A stretch of DNA of 58,990 nt from a bacterium. Lineage in GTDB: Bacteria; Electryoneota; B3-LCP. The notes beneath the pieces were generated by a model that was not told the origin of the DNA, searched no databases, and saw nothing but the letters and a program-made list of their open reading frames with translations. Location: the NCBI GenBank assembly GCA_026394195.1, contig JAPKYS010000052.1:1-58990 (forward strand), written 5' to 3'. Each line of letters starts with the position of its first letter. Position 1 is the stretch's first letter. A program made the translations under genes and the position numbers. Shown in pieces: positions 24,936-33,622 of the stretch.

Positions 24936-25439
24936 ATGATCTCCACCATCACACAATTCGACTTCCACTGGAAACAGGAAATGGAAGCGACACGGAAAAT
25001 CTTTGAAGCCTTAACCGATGCTTCGCTCAAGCAAGCCGTAAACGCTGACGGCCGTTCGCTGGGACGTTTAGCCTGGCACCTGACGCTGACCATCCCGGAA
25101 ATGATGGCTAAGACCTGCTTGGATCTCGACGGACCGAAACCGGGTGACCCAACGCCCGCCACCGCCAAGGCGATTTACGAAGGCTACCAAACCGCGGCGA
25201 AATCGCTGCTGGACCAGATCAACTCCACCTGGACGGACGAGACACTGCAGATCGCCGATGACATGTACGGTCAGCAGTGGATTCGGGCTTATACCCTGAC
25301 CGCACTGGTCATGCACCAGATTCACCATCGCGGGCAGATGACGGTATTGATGCGTCAGGCGGGATTGAAAGTCCCGGGCATCTACGGTCCGGCAAGAGAA
25401 GAGTGGGCTGGATTCGGCATGCCGGCTCCCGAAGTGTAG
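24936..25439 (+). CDS. DinB/YfiT-like metal-binding four-helix protein
   Basis: The 167 residues follow the DinB-like layout. Helix 2 carries the first metal His (GRLAWHLTLTIPEM) and helix 4 carries the HQIHHRGQMTVLMRQAG signature with two more His. Family members include bacillithiol or mycothiol transferases and maleylpyruvate isomerases; the cellular role of most is unknown. It is followed by a dispersed palindrome (GGGCGCATG/CATGCGCCC, 25451-25469) and a deleted acyl-CoA dehydrogenase. Confidence 0.88.
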   Translation: MISTITQFDFHWKQEMEATRKIFEALTDASLKQAVNADGRSLGRLAWHLTLTIPEMMAKTCLDLDGPKPGDPTPATAKAIYEGYQTAAKSLLDQINSTWTDETLQIADDMYGQQWIRAYTLTALVMHQIHHRGQMTVLMRQAGLKVPGIYGPAREEWAGFGMPAPEV

Positions 25440-25450
25440 GCGATTCTGAC

Positions 25451-25469
25451 GGGCGCATGCCATGCGCCC
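25451..25469. repeat. Dispersed-type palindrome between dinB-like gene and the dehydrogenase remnant
   Basis: A perfect 9-bp inverted repeat around one base. It spans the ATG at 25462 of a longer reading of the next frame, which is why that start is rejected in favour of 25483. Confidence 0.75.
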
Positions 25470-25482
25470 CTACAAGGTTACC

Positions 25483-25800
25483 ATGCCCATCCCCGACCTC
25501 TACCGGATAGACGCTCTTTTCAACGCTAAACAACTGCGTCATCGTGATCAGGTGCGACAATTCGTGGATGAAAACATCATCCCACGAGCCATCTCGCTGG
25601 TGAAGCGAGCCAACGTCCGCATGGCCCTGAACGTAGCTCGAAATAGCCGAGACCTTCTGGGCGCCGTCGGTATTCTTGACGATTTCTCCACGATGCGGCA
25701 CATGAACAACCTGGAATCGGTTTTCACCTACGAAGGGACAGACCACATCCACACCCTGGTCGTTGGTGAAAAGCTGACCGGTTTGGCGGCGTGGGGGTAG
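25483..25800 (+). pseudogene. Acyl-CoA dehydrogenase with large in-frame internal deletion
   Basis: The 105-codon frame joins the N-terminus of an acyl-CoA dehydrogenase (IPDLYRIDALF...HRDQVRQFVDENIIPRA) directly to the C-terminal end of the same family (LVKRANVRMALNVARN, GILDDFSTMRHMNNLESV, and FTYEGTDHIHTLVVG with the flavin-site TYEGT). About 270 residues, including the middle beta-domain and most of the FAD site, are absent, yet the frame is kept. The C-terminal part is most like glutaryl-CoA dehydrogenases. A full enzyme is about 390 residues. The product cannot be a working dehydrogenase. Assembly error is an alternative explanation. Confidence 0.82.
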
Positions 25801-25808
25801 GAAATCAC

Positions 25809-25967
25809 ATGAGTTGCAGCCGTGCCATCTTGTGCATCTTGTTCCCACCCCTGGCAGTGCTGGATAAAGGCTGCGGAACCGTAGTTATCGTGTTATTGCT
25901 GACGATCTGCGGCTGGGTGCCGGGAGTTATCGGAGCATTAGTGGTGAATAATAGGGATCGGAAATAA
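25809..25967 (+). CDS. Pmp3/YqaE-family small hydrophobic proteolipid
   Basis: A 52-residue protein (MSCSRAILCILFPPLAVLDK...) with the two membrane segments and the FPPLAV and CGWVPGVIGALVV signatures of the plasma-membrane proteolipid 3 family, which is linked to stress and membrane-potential tolerance. The ATG at 25809 lies 8 bases after the dehydrogenase remnant stop. The family motif is unmistakable even at this length. Confidence 0.88.
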   Translation: MSCSRAILCILFPPLAVLDKGCGTVVIVLLLTICGWVPGVIGALVVNNRDRK

Positions 25968-26000
25968 TTCAAGCGAATTTTTTCCACTTCGGAGGTCGTC

Positions 26001-27053
26001 ATGGGTGAGTCACCGATAACTAAGACGCCGCTCCACTGGGGTGTAAAGGTAGCGCTGCTGGTCGTGTTCGTGGCTCTGTACTTTGGATACATACAGCTAA
26101 AACGCCATCTTGGCTTTACCTTTCCTTACTTTTTCGTTGTTCTGGTGGTTATCGCTTTGATCTTTATTCTGCGGGGATGGTTGGACCGGGCTCGCTGGGG
26201 GTTCAAGTTCAGTTTAATACTTCTAGTCGAATTGATCGCAGTCATGTCCATCCTATTCGCCTACCGTTGGTTGACTTTAGGCGGATACGGATACTATGGA
26301 CCGACGCAAACCTTCGCGACGCAGGTTATGAACAAGATCGCTATTCACATTGCTGAGGGGACTAATTTCCCCTCCGATTTGTCACGTCAGCAAGGAAAAG
26401 GGAAAGGAATTCCCAGGTCCACATCGGCTAACCTGCTCTGGTTCAGCTATGATGTTTCACAGAACCGCTTCCAAATCAATTGTTTCGATTCCATCTCAGC
26501 AACCGGATCAAAGGATTGGGCAGCTCTCTTACTACCGGAGCTAAAACCGATCTTGGAAGCCAAGAAACAAGGGCATTTAGCGCGGCGCTTCAGTAATAGT
26601 CTGGGAGATTATCTTTTAAACGGTCAGATCACTTCACAAGAACCCCGGGTACTGGGGCTTTTGACCGACCTGAATATCCTGCGTTCCGTCGAGATACAGA
26701 AAGCTCTCAATTTTGCTGGGGCCAATTATCCTGGGATGGAATTCGCTTCATCCGAAATGGATTCATTCATGGTAGGTCCCAGTGAGCTCTTTATCCTGGC
26801 TCGGGATGGCGATGGAAAGATCATTGCTAAACTGGGAACTCCCGGAGAATATACCGATCCCAAAGAGGATTCGGAATTAACTGTCCGTCAATCTATTTCA
26901 CTGAAAAATTTAGGGTTTTCACTGGAAGTCTGCATTCCTCGCTGCTTTGAAAAAGTCTGGTGGCAATATCTAAAATTGGGATTTGTGCTGCTCTTAGCGG
27001 TGTGGACGCTTACCGCCGCCTTGTGGATCAGAGCGGAAAGAAGGGGAAAGTAA
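26001..27053 (+). CDS. Membrane protein with extracytoplasmic domain, unknown
   Basis: The 350 residues have three N-terminal membrane helices (about 14-33, 43-59, 69-90), a soluble domain of about 210 residues, and a final helix near 325-343 (LGFVLLLAVWTLTAALWI) with a short RAERRGK tail. The topology resembles a sensor with a periplasmic domain but no output domain is present. I recognise no family. Start with TCGGAGGTCGTC ribosome site. It stands between the proteolipid and iorA. Confidence 0.6.
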   Translation: MGESPITKTPLHWGVKVALLVVFVALYFGYIQLKRHLGFTFPYFFVVLVVIALIFILRGWLDRARWGFKFSLILLVELIAVMSILFAYRWLTLGGYGYYGPTQTFATQVMNKIAIHIAEGTNFPSDLSRQQGKGKGIPRSTSANLLWFSYDVSQNRFQINCFDSISATGSKDWAALLLPELKPILEAKKQGHLARRFSNSLGDYLLNGQITSQEPRVLGLLTDLNILRSVEIQKALNFAGANYPGMEFASSEMDSFMVGPSELFILARDGDGKIIAKLGTPGEYTDPKEDSELTVRQSISLKNLGFSLEVCIPRCFEKVWWQYLKLGFVLLLAVWTLTAALWIRAERRGK

Positions 27054-27137
27054 CTTTAGAAGTAATTTCAACGGACACTAATTTCACTGTTTCGCTTACT
27101 CATCTCCACCATAGATCAAAAATCAACTGGATACCCC

Positions 27138-28928
27138 ATGAAGCAACGCATCTTACTCTCGGGAAACGAAGCAGTCGCTCAGGGAGCGCGTACGGCAGGA
27201 GTCCGCTTTGCCGCCGCCTATCCCGGCACTCCTTCGACGGAAATCCTGGAAAATATCGTCAAACTGCCGGGCATCAAAGCGCAATGGTCGCCCAATGAAT
27301 AGGTGGCTTTCGAGGTTGGCATCGGCGCCTCCATCGCCGGAGCCCGTACCATCGTCTGTATGAAGCACGTCGGCGTCAACGTCGCCGCCGATCCGTTGAT
27401 GACTTTCGCCTACACAGGCTTGAAGGGCGGTTTCGTGCTGGTTTCAGCGGATGACCCCGAAATGCACTCATCTCAGAATGAACAGGACAACCGCTTCTTC
27501 GCCAAATTCGCCAAGATTCCCATGCTGGAACCTTCCGACAGCCAGGAATGCTACGATTTCGTCGGCATTGCGCTGGATATCAGCGAACAATTCGACACGC
27601 CGGTCATGCTGCGTATGACTACCCGCATTTCGCATTCGATGGCTCCCGTGGAAATCCGTCCCTGGCAGGATAAACCCGTGCTGGGTTTTACGGTGGACAT
27701 CGCCAAGTACGTCATGATGCCCAACTTCGCCAAACCGCGCCAGCAGGCGGTCTTGCGCCGTCTGGATGACCTGGGGCGCTATTCGGAAACGACGCCGTTG
27801 AATCGCATCGAGTGGGGCAGTAAGAAAGTCGGTATAGTCACCTCGGGTATTTCCTACCAGCACGCAAAAGAAGCCCTGCCCGACGCCAGCTTCTTCAAAT
27901 TAGGGTTTTCCTACCCCATGCCGCTGGATAAGCTGGCAGACTTCGCCAAGAAAGTTGAGCGAGTCATCGTGGTGGAAGAACTGGAGCCGTTCATCGAGGA
28001 TGCTCTGAAAGTGGCGGGCATTAAATGTTCGGGCAAACAGTACTTCCCCATCTACGGTGAACTGAATCCGACGCGCGCCGAACGGGGTTTCGCTGACGCA
28101 GGACTGCTGGAAGTCAGCCCGGGCGGGGAGATGAAACCTTTCGCGGTACTTCCACGACCGCCGGTGCTCTGCCCGGGATGTTCGCACCGTTCGGTATTCT
28201 ACGCCTTGAAAAAAATGGGAGCCCACGTCTTCGGCGACATCGGCTGTTATACGCTATCCGCTCTGCCGCCGCTGGAAGCCGTCCATGCCTGCATCTGCAT
28301 GGGAGCTTCCATCGGAATGGCGAACGGAGTAGCGCAGGTGCAGGGCAGCGATCGCCCAGTCTTCGCAGTCATCGGAGACTCGACCTTCCTGCACTCAGGG
28401 ATGACTGGGCTGTTAGATGCGGTCTACAACAAGACCAATTTAAATGTCATTATCCTGGATAACCGCATAACGGCTATGACCGGCGGGCAGATGCACGCCG
28501 CCACCGGACATACGCTCTCAGGAGAAGAAACCCGCCGGGTCAACTTCGTGGAATTAACCAAAGCGCTGGGCGCCGACACTGTGCAGGAATTTGATCCCTA
28601 TGACTTTGAGGCGGCGCAGAAAATCCTGAAGGACGTCACCAAACGCAAAGGCGTCAACGTGCTGATCACCACCCGCCCCTGTATGCTGTTCCCCAAGAAA
28701 ATCAAGGGGGAAGCTTACCGGATCGTTCCTGATGAATGCACAGGCTGCGGTGTCTGTCTGAAGATCGGCTGCCCCGCTATCGCCCGGTCGGAGCAGGTCA
28801 CCAAGAAGAAACTGTTCATCCCCATCATCGACGAAACACTCTGTACCGGCTGTAAACTTTGCGCTGACATCTGTCCTCCAAAATGCATTTACCTTCTGTC
28901 TGAACTTCCCGCTGGAAAAGAGGTATAA
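27138..28928 (+). CDS. iorA: Indolepyruvate:ferredoxin oxidoreductase alpha subunit, interrupted by in-frame TAG
   Basis: IorA oxidatively decarboxylates aryl-pyruvates from Trp, Phe and Tyr to acyl-CoA, reducing ferredoxin. The real gene begins at ATG 27138 (MKQRILLSGNEAVAQGARTAG...AAYPGTPSTEIL...WSPNE). Codon 55 (27300-27302) is TAG, and the frame then continues VAFEVGIGASIAGARTIVCMKHVG to the end. Family members have Lys (AAG) here (PNEKVA), so a single A-to-T change explains it. GTG 27303 is the next possible start, but would remove the conserved N-terminal pyrimidine-domain motif. The TPP-binding domain (GDIGCYTLSALPP) and two C-terminal 4Fe-4S motifs (CTGCGVCLKIGCP, CTGCKLCADICPPKC) are intact. 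TAG ends several other genes here, so recoding is unlikely. Confidence 0.93.
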
Positions 28929-28930
28929 CC

Positions 28931-29551
28931 ATGACGATCGAAAAGTCGACCAAAACCAAAGATAAATCGAGCAAGAATTCCGTCCCCGTCAACGTACTGA
29001 TCGTCGGAGTGGGCGGTCAGGGCGTGCTGCTGGCGTCGCAGATACTCTCTGACGTTGCATTACAATCCGGCTTCGACGTGAAAAAGAGCGAAGTGCATGG
29101 CATGGCTCAGCGCGGGGGTGTCGTCAGCTCGCATATCCGCTTCGGCAAGAAAGTCTACTCACCGCTGATTCCCAACGGCAAAGCGGACGTAATCCTGGCA
29201 TTCGAACGAGCCGAAGCGCTCCGATGGGTGCACGAATTGAAACCGGGCGGGAGTATGATCGTTAACGATCAGAAGCTGATCCCCCCTATCGCTGCTGATA
29301 AAAAGTACACCTATCCCGATGACGCTCTAACCACTCTGAAAACCAGAGTGAAAAAGATGCAGATTCTCGACGCGGCGAAGATCGCAGAAGGGTTGGGCAA
29401 CACCCGCCTGGCCAATACGGTGCTTTTAGGGGCACTTTCGACCACGCTGGACGTAGATATGAGCATCTGGCGCGACGTGATCACCCGGCGGGTACCCAAA
29501 GGGACGTCCGACGCAAATTTGAAGGCTTTCGATAAGGGAAGAGGGGCGTGA
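28931..29551 (+). CDS. iorB: Indolepyruvate:ferredoxin oxidoreductase beta subunit
   Basis: The 206-residue gamma/beta-type subunit of 2-ketoacid:ferredoxin oxidoreductases shows VNVLIVGVGGQGVLLASQIL (nucleotide/CoA-domain glycine loop) and KKSEVHGMAQRGGVVSSHIRFG, both diagnostic. It starts 2 bases after the iorA stop and overlaps the following small membrane gene by 4 bases. It remains intact although the N-terminus of its partner IorA is interrupted. Confidence 0.93.
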   Translation: MTIEKSTKTKDKSSKNSVPVNVLIVGVGGQGVLLASQILSDVALQSGFDVKKSEVHGMAQRGGVVSSHIRFGKKVYSPLIPNGKADVILAFERAEALRWVHELKPGGSMIVNDQKLIPPIAADKKYTYPDDALTTLKTRVKKMQILDAAKIAEGLGNTRLANTVLLGALSTTLDVDMSIWRDVITRRVPKGTSDANLKAFDKGRGA

Positions 29552-29778
29552 TGAAATCAAACGACGTCTTACCAAGCTTTCAGAGTGCCAGCGAGATCGT
29601 CATAGTGGCAGCGCTGGTACTGCTGGCGCTTTTTGCCACGATTATTGGCTTCCCCTTCTGGCCGGCGCTGGGTTTTTCCTTCGCTCTGGGAGTAGTTTTC
29701 TACCTGCTGCAGACCGGTGGTGGGAAAAAAGAAGATCGTGACAAGCAAAATGATCGAGCCTCCGACCCGCTGATCTAA
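29548..29778 (+). CDS. Small membrane protein in the ior operon, unknown
   Basis: Its 76 residues have two close hydrophobic segments (IVIVAALVLLALFATIIGF and WPALGFSFALGVVFYLL) and a charged C-terminus (GGGKKEDRDKQNDR). It overlaps the iorB stop (ATGA), so it is expressed with iorAB. No family is recognised. The following 194 bases hold a weak hairpin (CCCGGA/TCCGGG near 29880-29905) and no gene. Confidence 0.55.
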   Translation: MMKSNDVLPSFQSASEIVIVAALVLLALFATIIGFPFWPALGFSFALGVVFYLLQTGGGKKEDRDKQNDRASDPLI

Positions 29779-29972
29779 CATCTTGAGGCAGCGCTTCGGT
29801 CGTCAACCTACTTCATCCAGCTTAGAATCGTATCTTCTATTGGCGATAACCCGTATCACTAAAGAACTGTACTGTTATCCCGGATCTTATCAACTGATTT
29901 CCGGGTGAAATAGGCTGAGTGCATAAACTTGAGACCTTAAAATCCCGAAGAATAGAATAAAAGGAGCTGACC

Positions 29973-30401
29973 ATGAAGCGGATATCTGCTTATCTACCCT
30001 ATGTGCTGATCATGATCCTGGGGCTACTCTGGGTTGCTGGTTGCAGCTCTTCACCAACCGGCAGCGGTGGTCCGATTTCCTATTATCGCATCGATCTCAC
30101 GCTGACGCCGCAATCTCTTCCATCCGGAGATCCCAATGGCGCTAAAGTCAACTGTTTCCTCTTCTATGGGGATTCTCTTTCTGCCGGTCAAACGGTTCGA
30201 TTTCGTGCTGCATCCGACGCCCTTTCGAATATAGCATCATCATCAGTATCCTCAGATACTTCCGCAACGGGTGTGTGGCCACCGGTTACTTATCGACCAC
30301 TCGACGTTCCACCCGGTGTAGATACAGTCTTCGCTACCTTTCTTGCGAATGATCTGACCACTGTTCTGGCAGCGGATACCGTAGTGGTCACCATACAATA
30401 G
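29973..30401 (+). CDS. Lipoprotein, unknown
   Basis: Its 142 residues carry a signal peptide with lipobox (LLWVAGCSSSPTG) and a small beta-rich domain (YYRIDLTLTPQSLPSGDPNGAKV...). It looks like an Ig-like or invasin-like single domain with the LPSG-type substitution pattern. A strong AAAAGGAG lies before the ATG. A second lipoprotein of similar size follows 5 bases later; the two are probably one transcript of cell-surface proteins. Confidence 0.7.
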   Translation: MKRISAYLPYVLIMILGLLWVAGCSSSPTGSGGPISYYRIDLTLTPQSLPSGDPNGAKVNCFLFYGDSLSAGQTVRFRAASDALSNIASSSVSSDTSATGVWPPVTYRPLDVPPGVDTVFATFLANDLTTVLAADTVVVTIQ

Positions 30402-30406
30402 CGCTA

Positions 30407-30829
30407 ATGCAGATGCGAATAAAAACGGTAATCTGCACTATTGGATTGATGACCACAATCCTCTGGGCTGGATGCACGAAAAAAACAGCCACGGGTCCAG
30501 ACAGTGGTGTGCCTATCTTTCACTTAGAGGCGGAAACGCCGGTGATCAACATCGGTCAAAACACGGCGCTCAGGTTGACCCCGGTACTGCCCATCGATTT
30601 CGAGAACCTGGAGGGACAGTTGGTTTGGTTCAGTTGCCAACCTGATTCCGGGTATTTTACCATCAATCCCAGCTGGATCGATTTGAGCACAAATGGTAAT
30701 TTGAATCCGCCCACCTGGTTTGCCTATTCCGGAACCAGCAATGACCTCAATATTGCCCTTTTCGCGCACGTGATTACCCAATTGCAAGACACCCTGGCCT
30801 GGGATTCTTGCATGGTAAAGATACAATAA
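30407..30829 (+). CDS. Lipoprotein, unknown
   Basis: Its 140 residues have a lipobox (MTTILWAGCTKKTATGP) and a beta-rich domain. Start 30407 is an ATG with a second ATG two codons on. The layout parallels the preceding lipoprotein: Cys, a short TG-rich linker, then about 115 residues of beta domain ending in a strand of the form TVVVTIQ / CMVKIQ. It is likely a diverged tandem duplicate. Confidence 0.68.
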   Translation: MQMRIKTVICTIGLMTTILWAGCTKKTATGPDSGVPIFHLEAETPVINIGQNTALRLTPVLPIDFENLEGQLVWFSCQPDSGYFTINPSWIDLSTNGNLNPPTWFAYSGTSNDLNIALFAHVITQLQDTLAWDSCMVKIQ

Positions 30830-30914
30830 ACATCCACTTCCGGCTGTTTCTCTGGTGCCTCCGTCCGGTCTCTACCGGGCGTTAACATTTTTAAAGCCTT
30901 CGGATACACAATAA

Positions 30915-31952
30915 AGGAACCTTTCGACGAACACTGATACGACAACCTATCGTTATGCGAGACTCACCCGTCTGCATGACGTCGGTGAGAGTGGTCTGGA
31001 AAAGCTCCGCCGGGCGCGGGTTGCGCTGGTCGGTTGTGGTACTCTGGGAAGTATCTACGCGGCAAACCTGACGAGGATGGGAATCGGGATGCTGCGGTTA
31101 ATCGATCGCGACATTGTCGAAGAGCATAACCTTTCCACGCAAATGCTCTACGACGAATGTGATGTATCCGACGTTGTGCCTAAATCAATTGCGGCGGCGC
31201 GACACCTCAGTGCTATCAATTCGAACAGCACGTTTGAGGCGCAGGCGGCAGAACTGACGCCGGCCAATGCGGCGAAACTGCTGGGCGGCGTCGACTTGAT
31301 CCTTGACGCAACCGACAATTTTGAAGCTCGCTTCCTGATCAATGATGTTGCGCTGTCTTTGGATATTCCCTGGATCTATACGGGAGCCCTGGCATACACA
31401 GGTCTGTGCATGCCGATTATCCCTGGGAAGACAGCCTGCCTGCGCTGCCTGATGGAAGAGCCTCCGGAGGCAGGAAAGTTGCCCACCTGCGAAAACGTGG
31501 GCGTCTGGCTGCCCATGGTGCAAGCGATCGTGGCGGTAGGAACGACCTACGCTCTGCGGATGCTGACGGGTCAGCCCAGCGAAATTGCGTTGCACGAACT
31601 TGACTTCCAGACCTGGCAATGGCGCAAGGTACAGGTCGCAAGGCGGGTCGACTGTCCGGCTTGCGAACAGCGGAATTTTAAGTTTTTACAAGGGCAGACG
31701 GGGATGCAAGCCACCAAGCTCTGCGGTAGAGATATGGTGCACCTGTCACCGGAAATGGAAGTGCATATTAATCTAAGAGTATTAGCGAACAAATTGGCTG
31801 CCGACCTGCTGGTTAAAGTTAGTGAAGATTTGCTGCAGTTGCATCTCCCTGAAGCGGAAATCTACCTTTTCCCTGATGGGCGCGCCTTTGTGAAGGGCAT
31901 TTCCGATACGACTCGGGCTCGAGCCTTGTACAACCGATACATCAGCTCATAA
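30915..31952 (+). CDS. ThiF/MoeB-type E1-like adenylyltransferase (start codon unclear)
   Basis: The E1-like protein adenylates the C-terminal Gly-Gly of a MoaD/ThiS-like sulfur carrier. Motifs are LEKLRRARVALVGCGTLGS (nucleotide-binding loop), LIDRDIVEEHNLSTQMLY, LILDATDNFEARFLIN and zinc cysteine pairs (CLRC, CPAC). From 31077 there is an ATG, but it would drop the essential glycine loop, so the true start lies upstream. Between TAA 30912 and 31077 the frame has no ATG, GTG or TTG, only CTG codons. An unusual start, a start lost by mutation, or a frameshift is implied. The C-terminal part (HLSPEMEVHINLRVLANKL) may be a small Ub-like binding domain. It opens the AOR operon. Confidence 0.8.
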   Translation, partial: RNLSTNTDTTTYRYARLTRLHDVGESGLEKLRRARVALVGCGTLGSIYAANLTRMGIGMLRLIDRDIVEEHNLSTQMLYDECDVSDVVPKSIAAARHLSAINSNSTFEAQAAELTPANAAKLLGGVDLILDATDNFEARFLINDVALSLDIPWIYTGALAYTGLCMPIIPGKTACLRCLMEEPPEAGKLPTCENVGVWLPMVQAIVAVGTTYALRMLTGQPSEIALHELDFQTWQWRKVQVARRVDCPACEQRNFKFLQGQTGMQATKLCGRDMVHLSPEMEVHINLRVLANKLAADLLVKVSEDLLQLHLPEAEIYLFPDGRAFVKGISDTTRARALYNRYISS

Positions 31953-31967
31953 AAGCAGGCGGATGTG

Positions 31968-32240
31968 ATGATCAAAGTCAAACTGCCTTCAGCTTACCAG
32001 AAATTAGCAGCCTCGCATCACATCGAACTGAATGGGATGACGAACGTTCGCCATCTGCTGAGTGTGCTGTGCGAGAGATTTCCACAGTTAACTGATGAAC
32101 TGCTGGACAGTGCAGGTCAACCTGAATTAAACCTGCTCATCAGCATTAATGGTGAACCGCTATCGAATCTGCAGGGATGGGATACCAATTTAATGGATGG
32201 CGATGAAGTGGACTTATATCTGCTGCTGGCGGGGGGGTGA
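31968..32240 (+). CDS. MoaD/ThiS-like ubiquitin-fold sulfur carrier
   Basis: Its 90 residues end in LLLAGG, the Gly-Gly terminus that is adenylated and thiocarboxylated. The rest shows the beta-grasp pattern (MIKVKLPSAYQKLA...NVRHLLSVLCERFPQL...LISINGEPLSNLQGWDTNLMDGDEVDLYLLLAGG). It supplies sulfur for pterin-cofactor synthesis, here probably for the tungsten/molybdenum enzyme encoded downstream. GTG 31965 is an alternative start, one codon earlier. Its stop overlaps the next gene's GTG. Confidence 0.9.
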   Translation: MIKVKLPSAYQKLAASHHIELNGMTNVRHLLSVLCERFPQLTDELLDSAGQPELNLLISINGEPLSNLQGWDTNLMDGDEVDLYLLLAGG

Positions 32241-33604
32241 TCGGGATGGCATGGACTTCAAAACCACGTGCTGAGCGCATTGTCATTATAGGCTGCGGAG
32301 CAGCGGGATTAACTGCCGCCACCGAGATCATCGCCTCGAACCCGGATTCCTTTGTGATGATGCTTACCGGCGAGGCGGAACCGCCCTATTCGCGTCCAAT
32401 GCTGTCGCATGTGTTGGCTGGAGAAGCCAACCATTCACAAATTTACCTGGGATTGGGTGCGTTAGGTGGGGAACCCCGATTCGATTTCAAGACCGACCGC
32501 TGCGTTGAAGGCATCTTCCCCCGGCAGCACCAGATCATTCTGACCAACGGTCGAGCTATAACCTATGACAAACTGTTAATCGCCACCGGGTCAGACGCAG
32601 CCCAGCCGCCCATCCCCGGGCTCGACCTCCCCGGTGTTCTTCCCTTGATGACTCTGCGGAATCTCGAACAGATCGAAAAACGACTTCCTCTCAGCCGCAA
32701 GGCTGTGGTTATCGGAGCAGGACTCATCGGACTCAGAGCTGCGTATGCTCTGCGCCAGCGCGGTATGGACGTCACCGTGGTTGAACTGCTGGATCGGGTT
32801 CTGACTTCGGTACTGGACAATCGGGGTTCAGAGTTGGTCGTGGATCTGCTGAAAAGCCAGAATGTCCCGGTTCAATTGCAATCCAAGGTTGTGGCCATCG
32901 AGGGCGATCAACATCAGGGTGTAAACGCTATCCTGCTGGAAGACGGAACCCGTCTCTCCTGCGATCTGCTGCTGCAATGCACAGGAGTGCGGCCAGCTTT
33001 GGAGTGCGTTGTCAATTCCGGGCTTGCGACCGAGCGAGGCATTCTGGTAAACGATTCTCTGCAAACCAGTCATAGAAGCGTCTATGCGGCGGGAGACTGC
33101 GCTGAACCGATCAATCCGGTCACCAGCCGCCGCGAAATTCTCGCCACTTGGACACAGGCAAAGATGCAGGGACGAGTCGCCGGCAGAAATCTCAGTGGGG
33201 ATGAGGTCTTCTGTTCCATCGGATTTGCTGAAAATGCTATTGGGTTTTTCGGCATTCCCTGCGTAACTTTTGGCGTCACCGATCCTCCGAAAGGCGACCA
33301 ATTCGAAGAGATCACTTTCGAACGTCCCCTGGAAGGAGCTTATCAAAAGCTGGTCATTAAAGATGACCATATCGTCGGCGCGGTCTTCTACAAGGATATT
33401 GACGGATCGGGCTGGATCAACCGCCTGATGCGCGACCGGGTGAACGTCTCCGTTGTAAAACAGGGGATTCTGACGCAGAGCCGCGAGTATATGGAATTTT
33501 TACAAGCCTTGCAGGCGGATGAAATTCGCGGCGACTTCCAGTGGGAGCAATCGGCTATATCAAAGTTAGAGTACAAAAAGAGATTCGATGGAGAGGGTAA
33601 ATAG
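32237..33604 (+). CDS. FAD-dependent NAD(P)H oxidoreductase (nitrite/rubredoxin reductase-like)
   Basis: A two-dinucleotide-fold flavoprotein of 455 residues. It has the FAD loop ERIVIIGCGAAGLTAATE, the NADH loop KAVVIGAGLIGLRAAYAL, and the C-terminal FAD contact VYAAGDCAEPINP. It would pass electrons between NAD(P)H and ferredoxin or the aldehyde oxidoreductase. Such reductases are often found beside AOR, MoaD and ThiF genes. GTG 32237 overlaps the moaD stop; ATG 32246, three codons later, is an equally possible start behind the G-rich stretch. Confidence 0.87.
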   Translation: MIGMAWTSKPRAERIVIIGCGAAGLTAATEIIASNPDSFVMMLTGEAEPPYSRPMLSHVLAGEANHSQIYLGLGALGGEPRFDFKTDRCVEGIFPRQHQIILTNGRAITYDKLLIATGSDAAQPPIPGLDLPGVLPLMTLRNLEQIEKRLPLSRKAVVIGAGLIGLRAAYALRQRGMDVTVVELLDRVLTSVLDNRGSELVVDLLKSQNVPVQLQSKVVAIEGDQHQGVNAILLEDGTRLSCDLLLQCTGVRPALECVVNSGLATERGILVNDSLQTSHRSVYAAGDCAEPINPVTSRREILATWTQAKMQGRVAGRNLSGDEVFCSIGFAENAIGFFGIPCVTFGVTDPPKGDQFEEITFERPLEGAYQKLVIKDDHIVGAVFYKDIDGSGWINRLMRDRVNVSVVKQGILTQSREYMEFLQALQADEIRGDFQWEQSAISKLEYKKRFDGEGK

Positions 33605-33622
33605 GGCGATCATCTAATCATT

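Noticed and set aside
27300..27302. TAG read as pyrrolysine or another recoded amino acid
   Set aside because: TAG ends several other genes in the window, family members have lysine there, and no recoding element was visible nearby.
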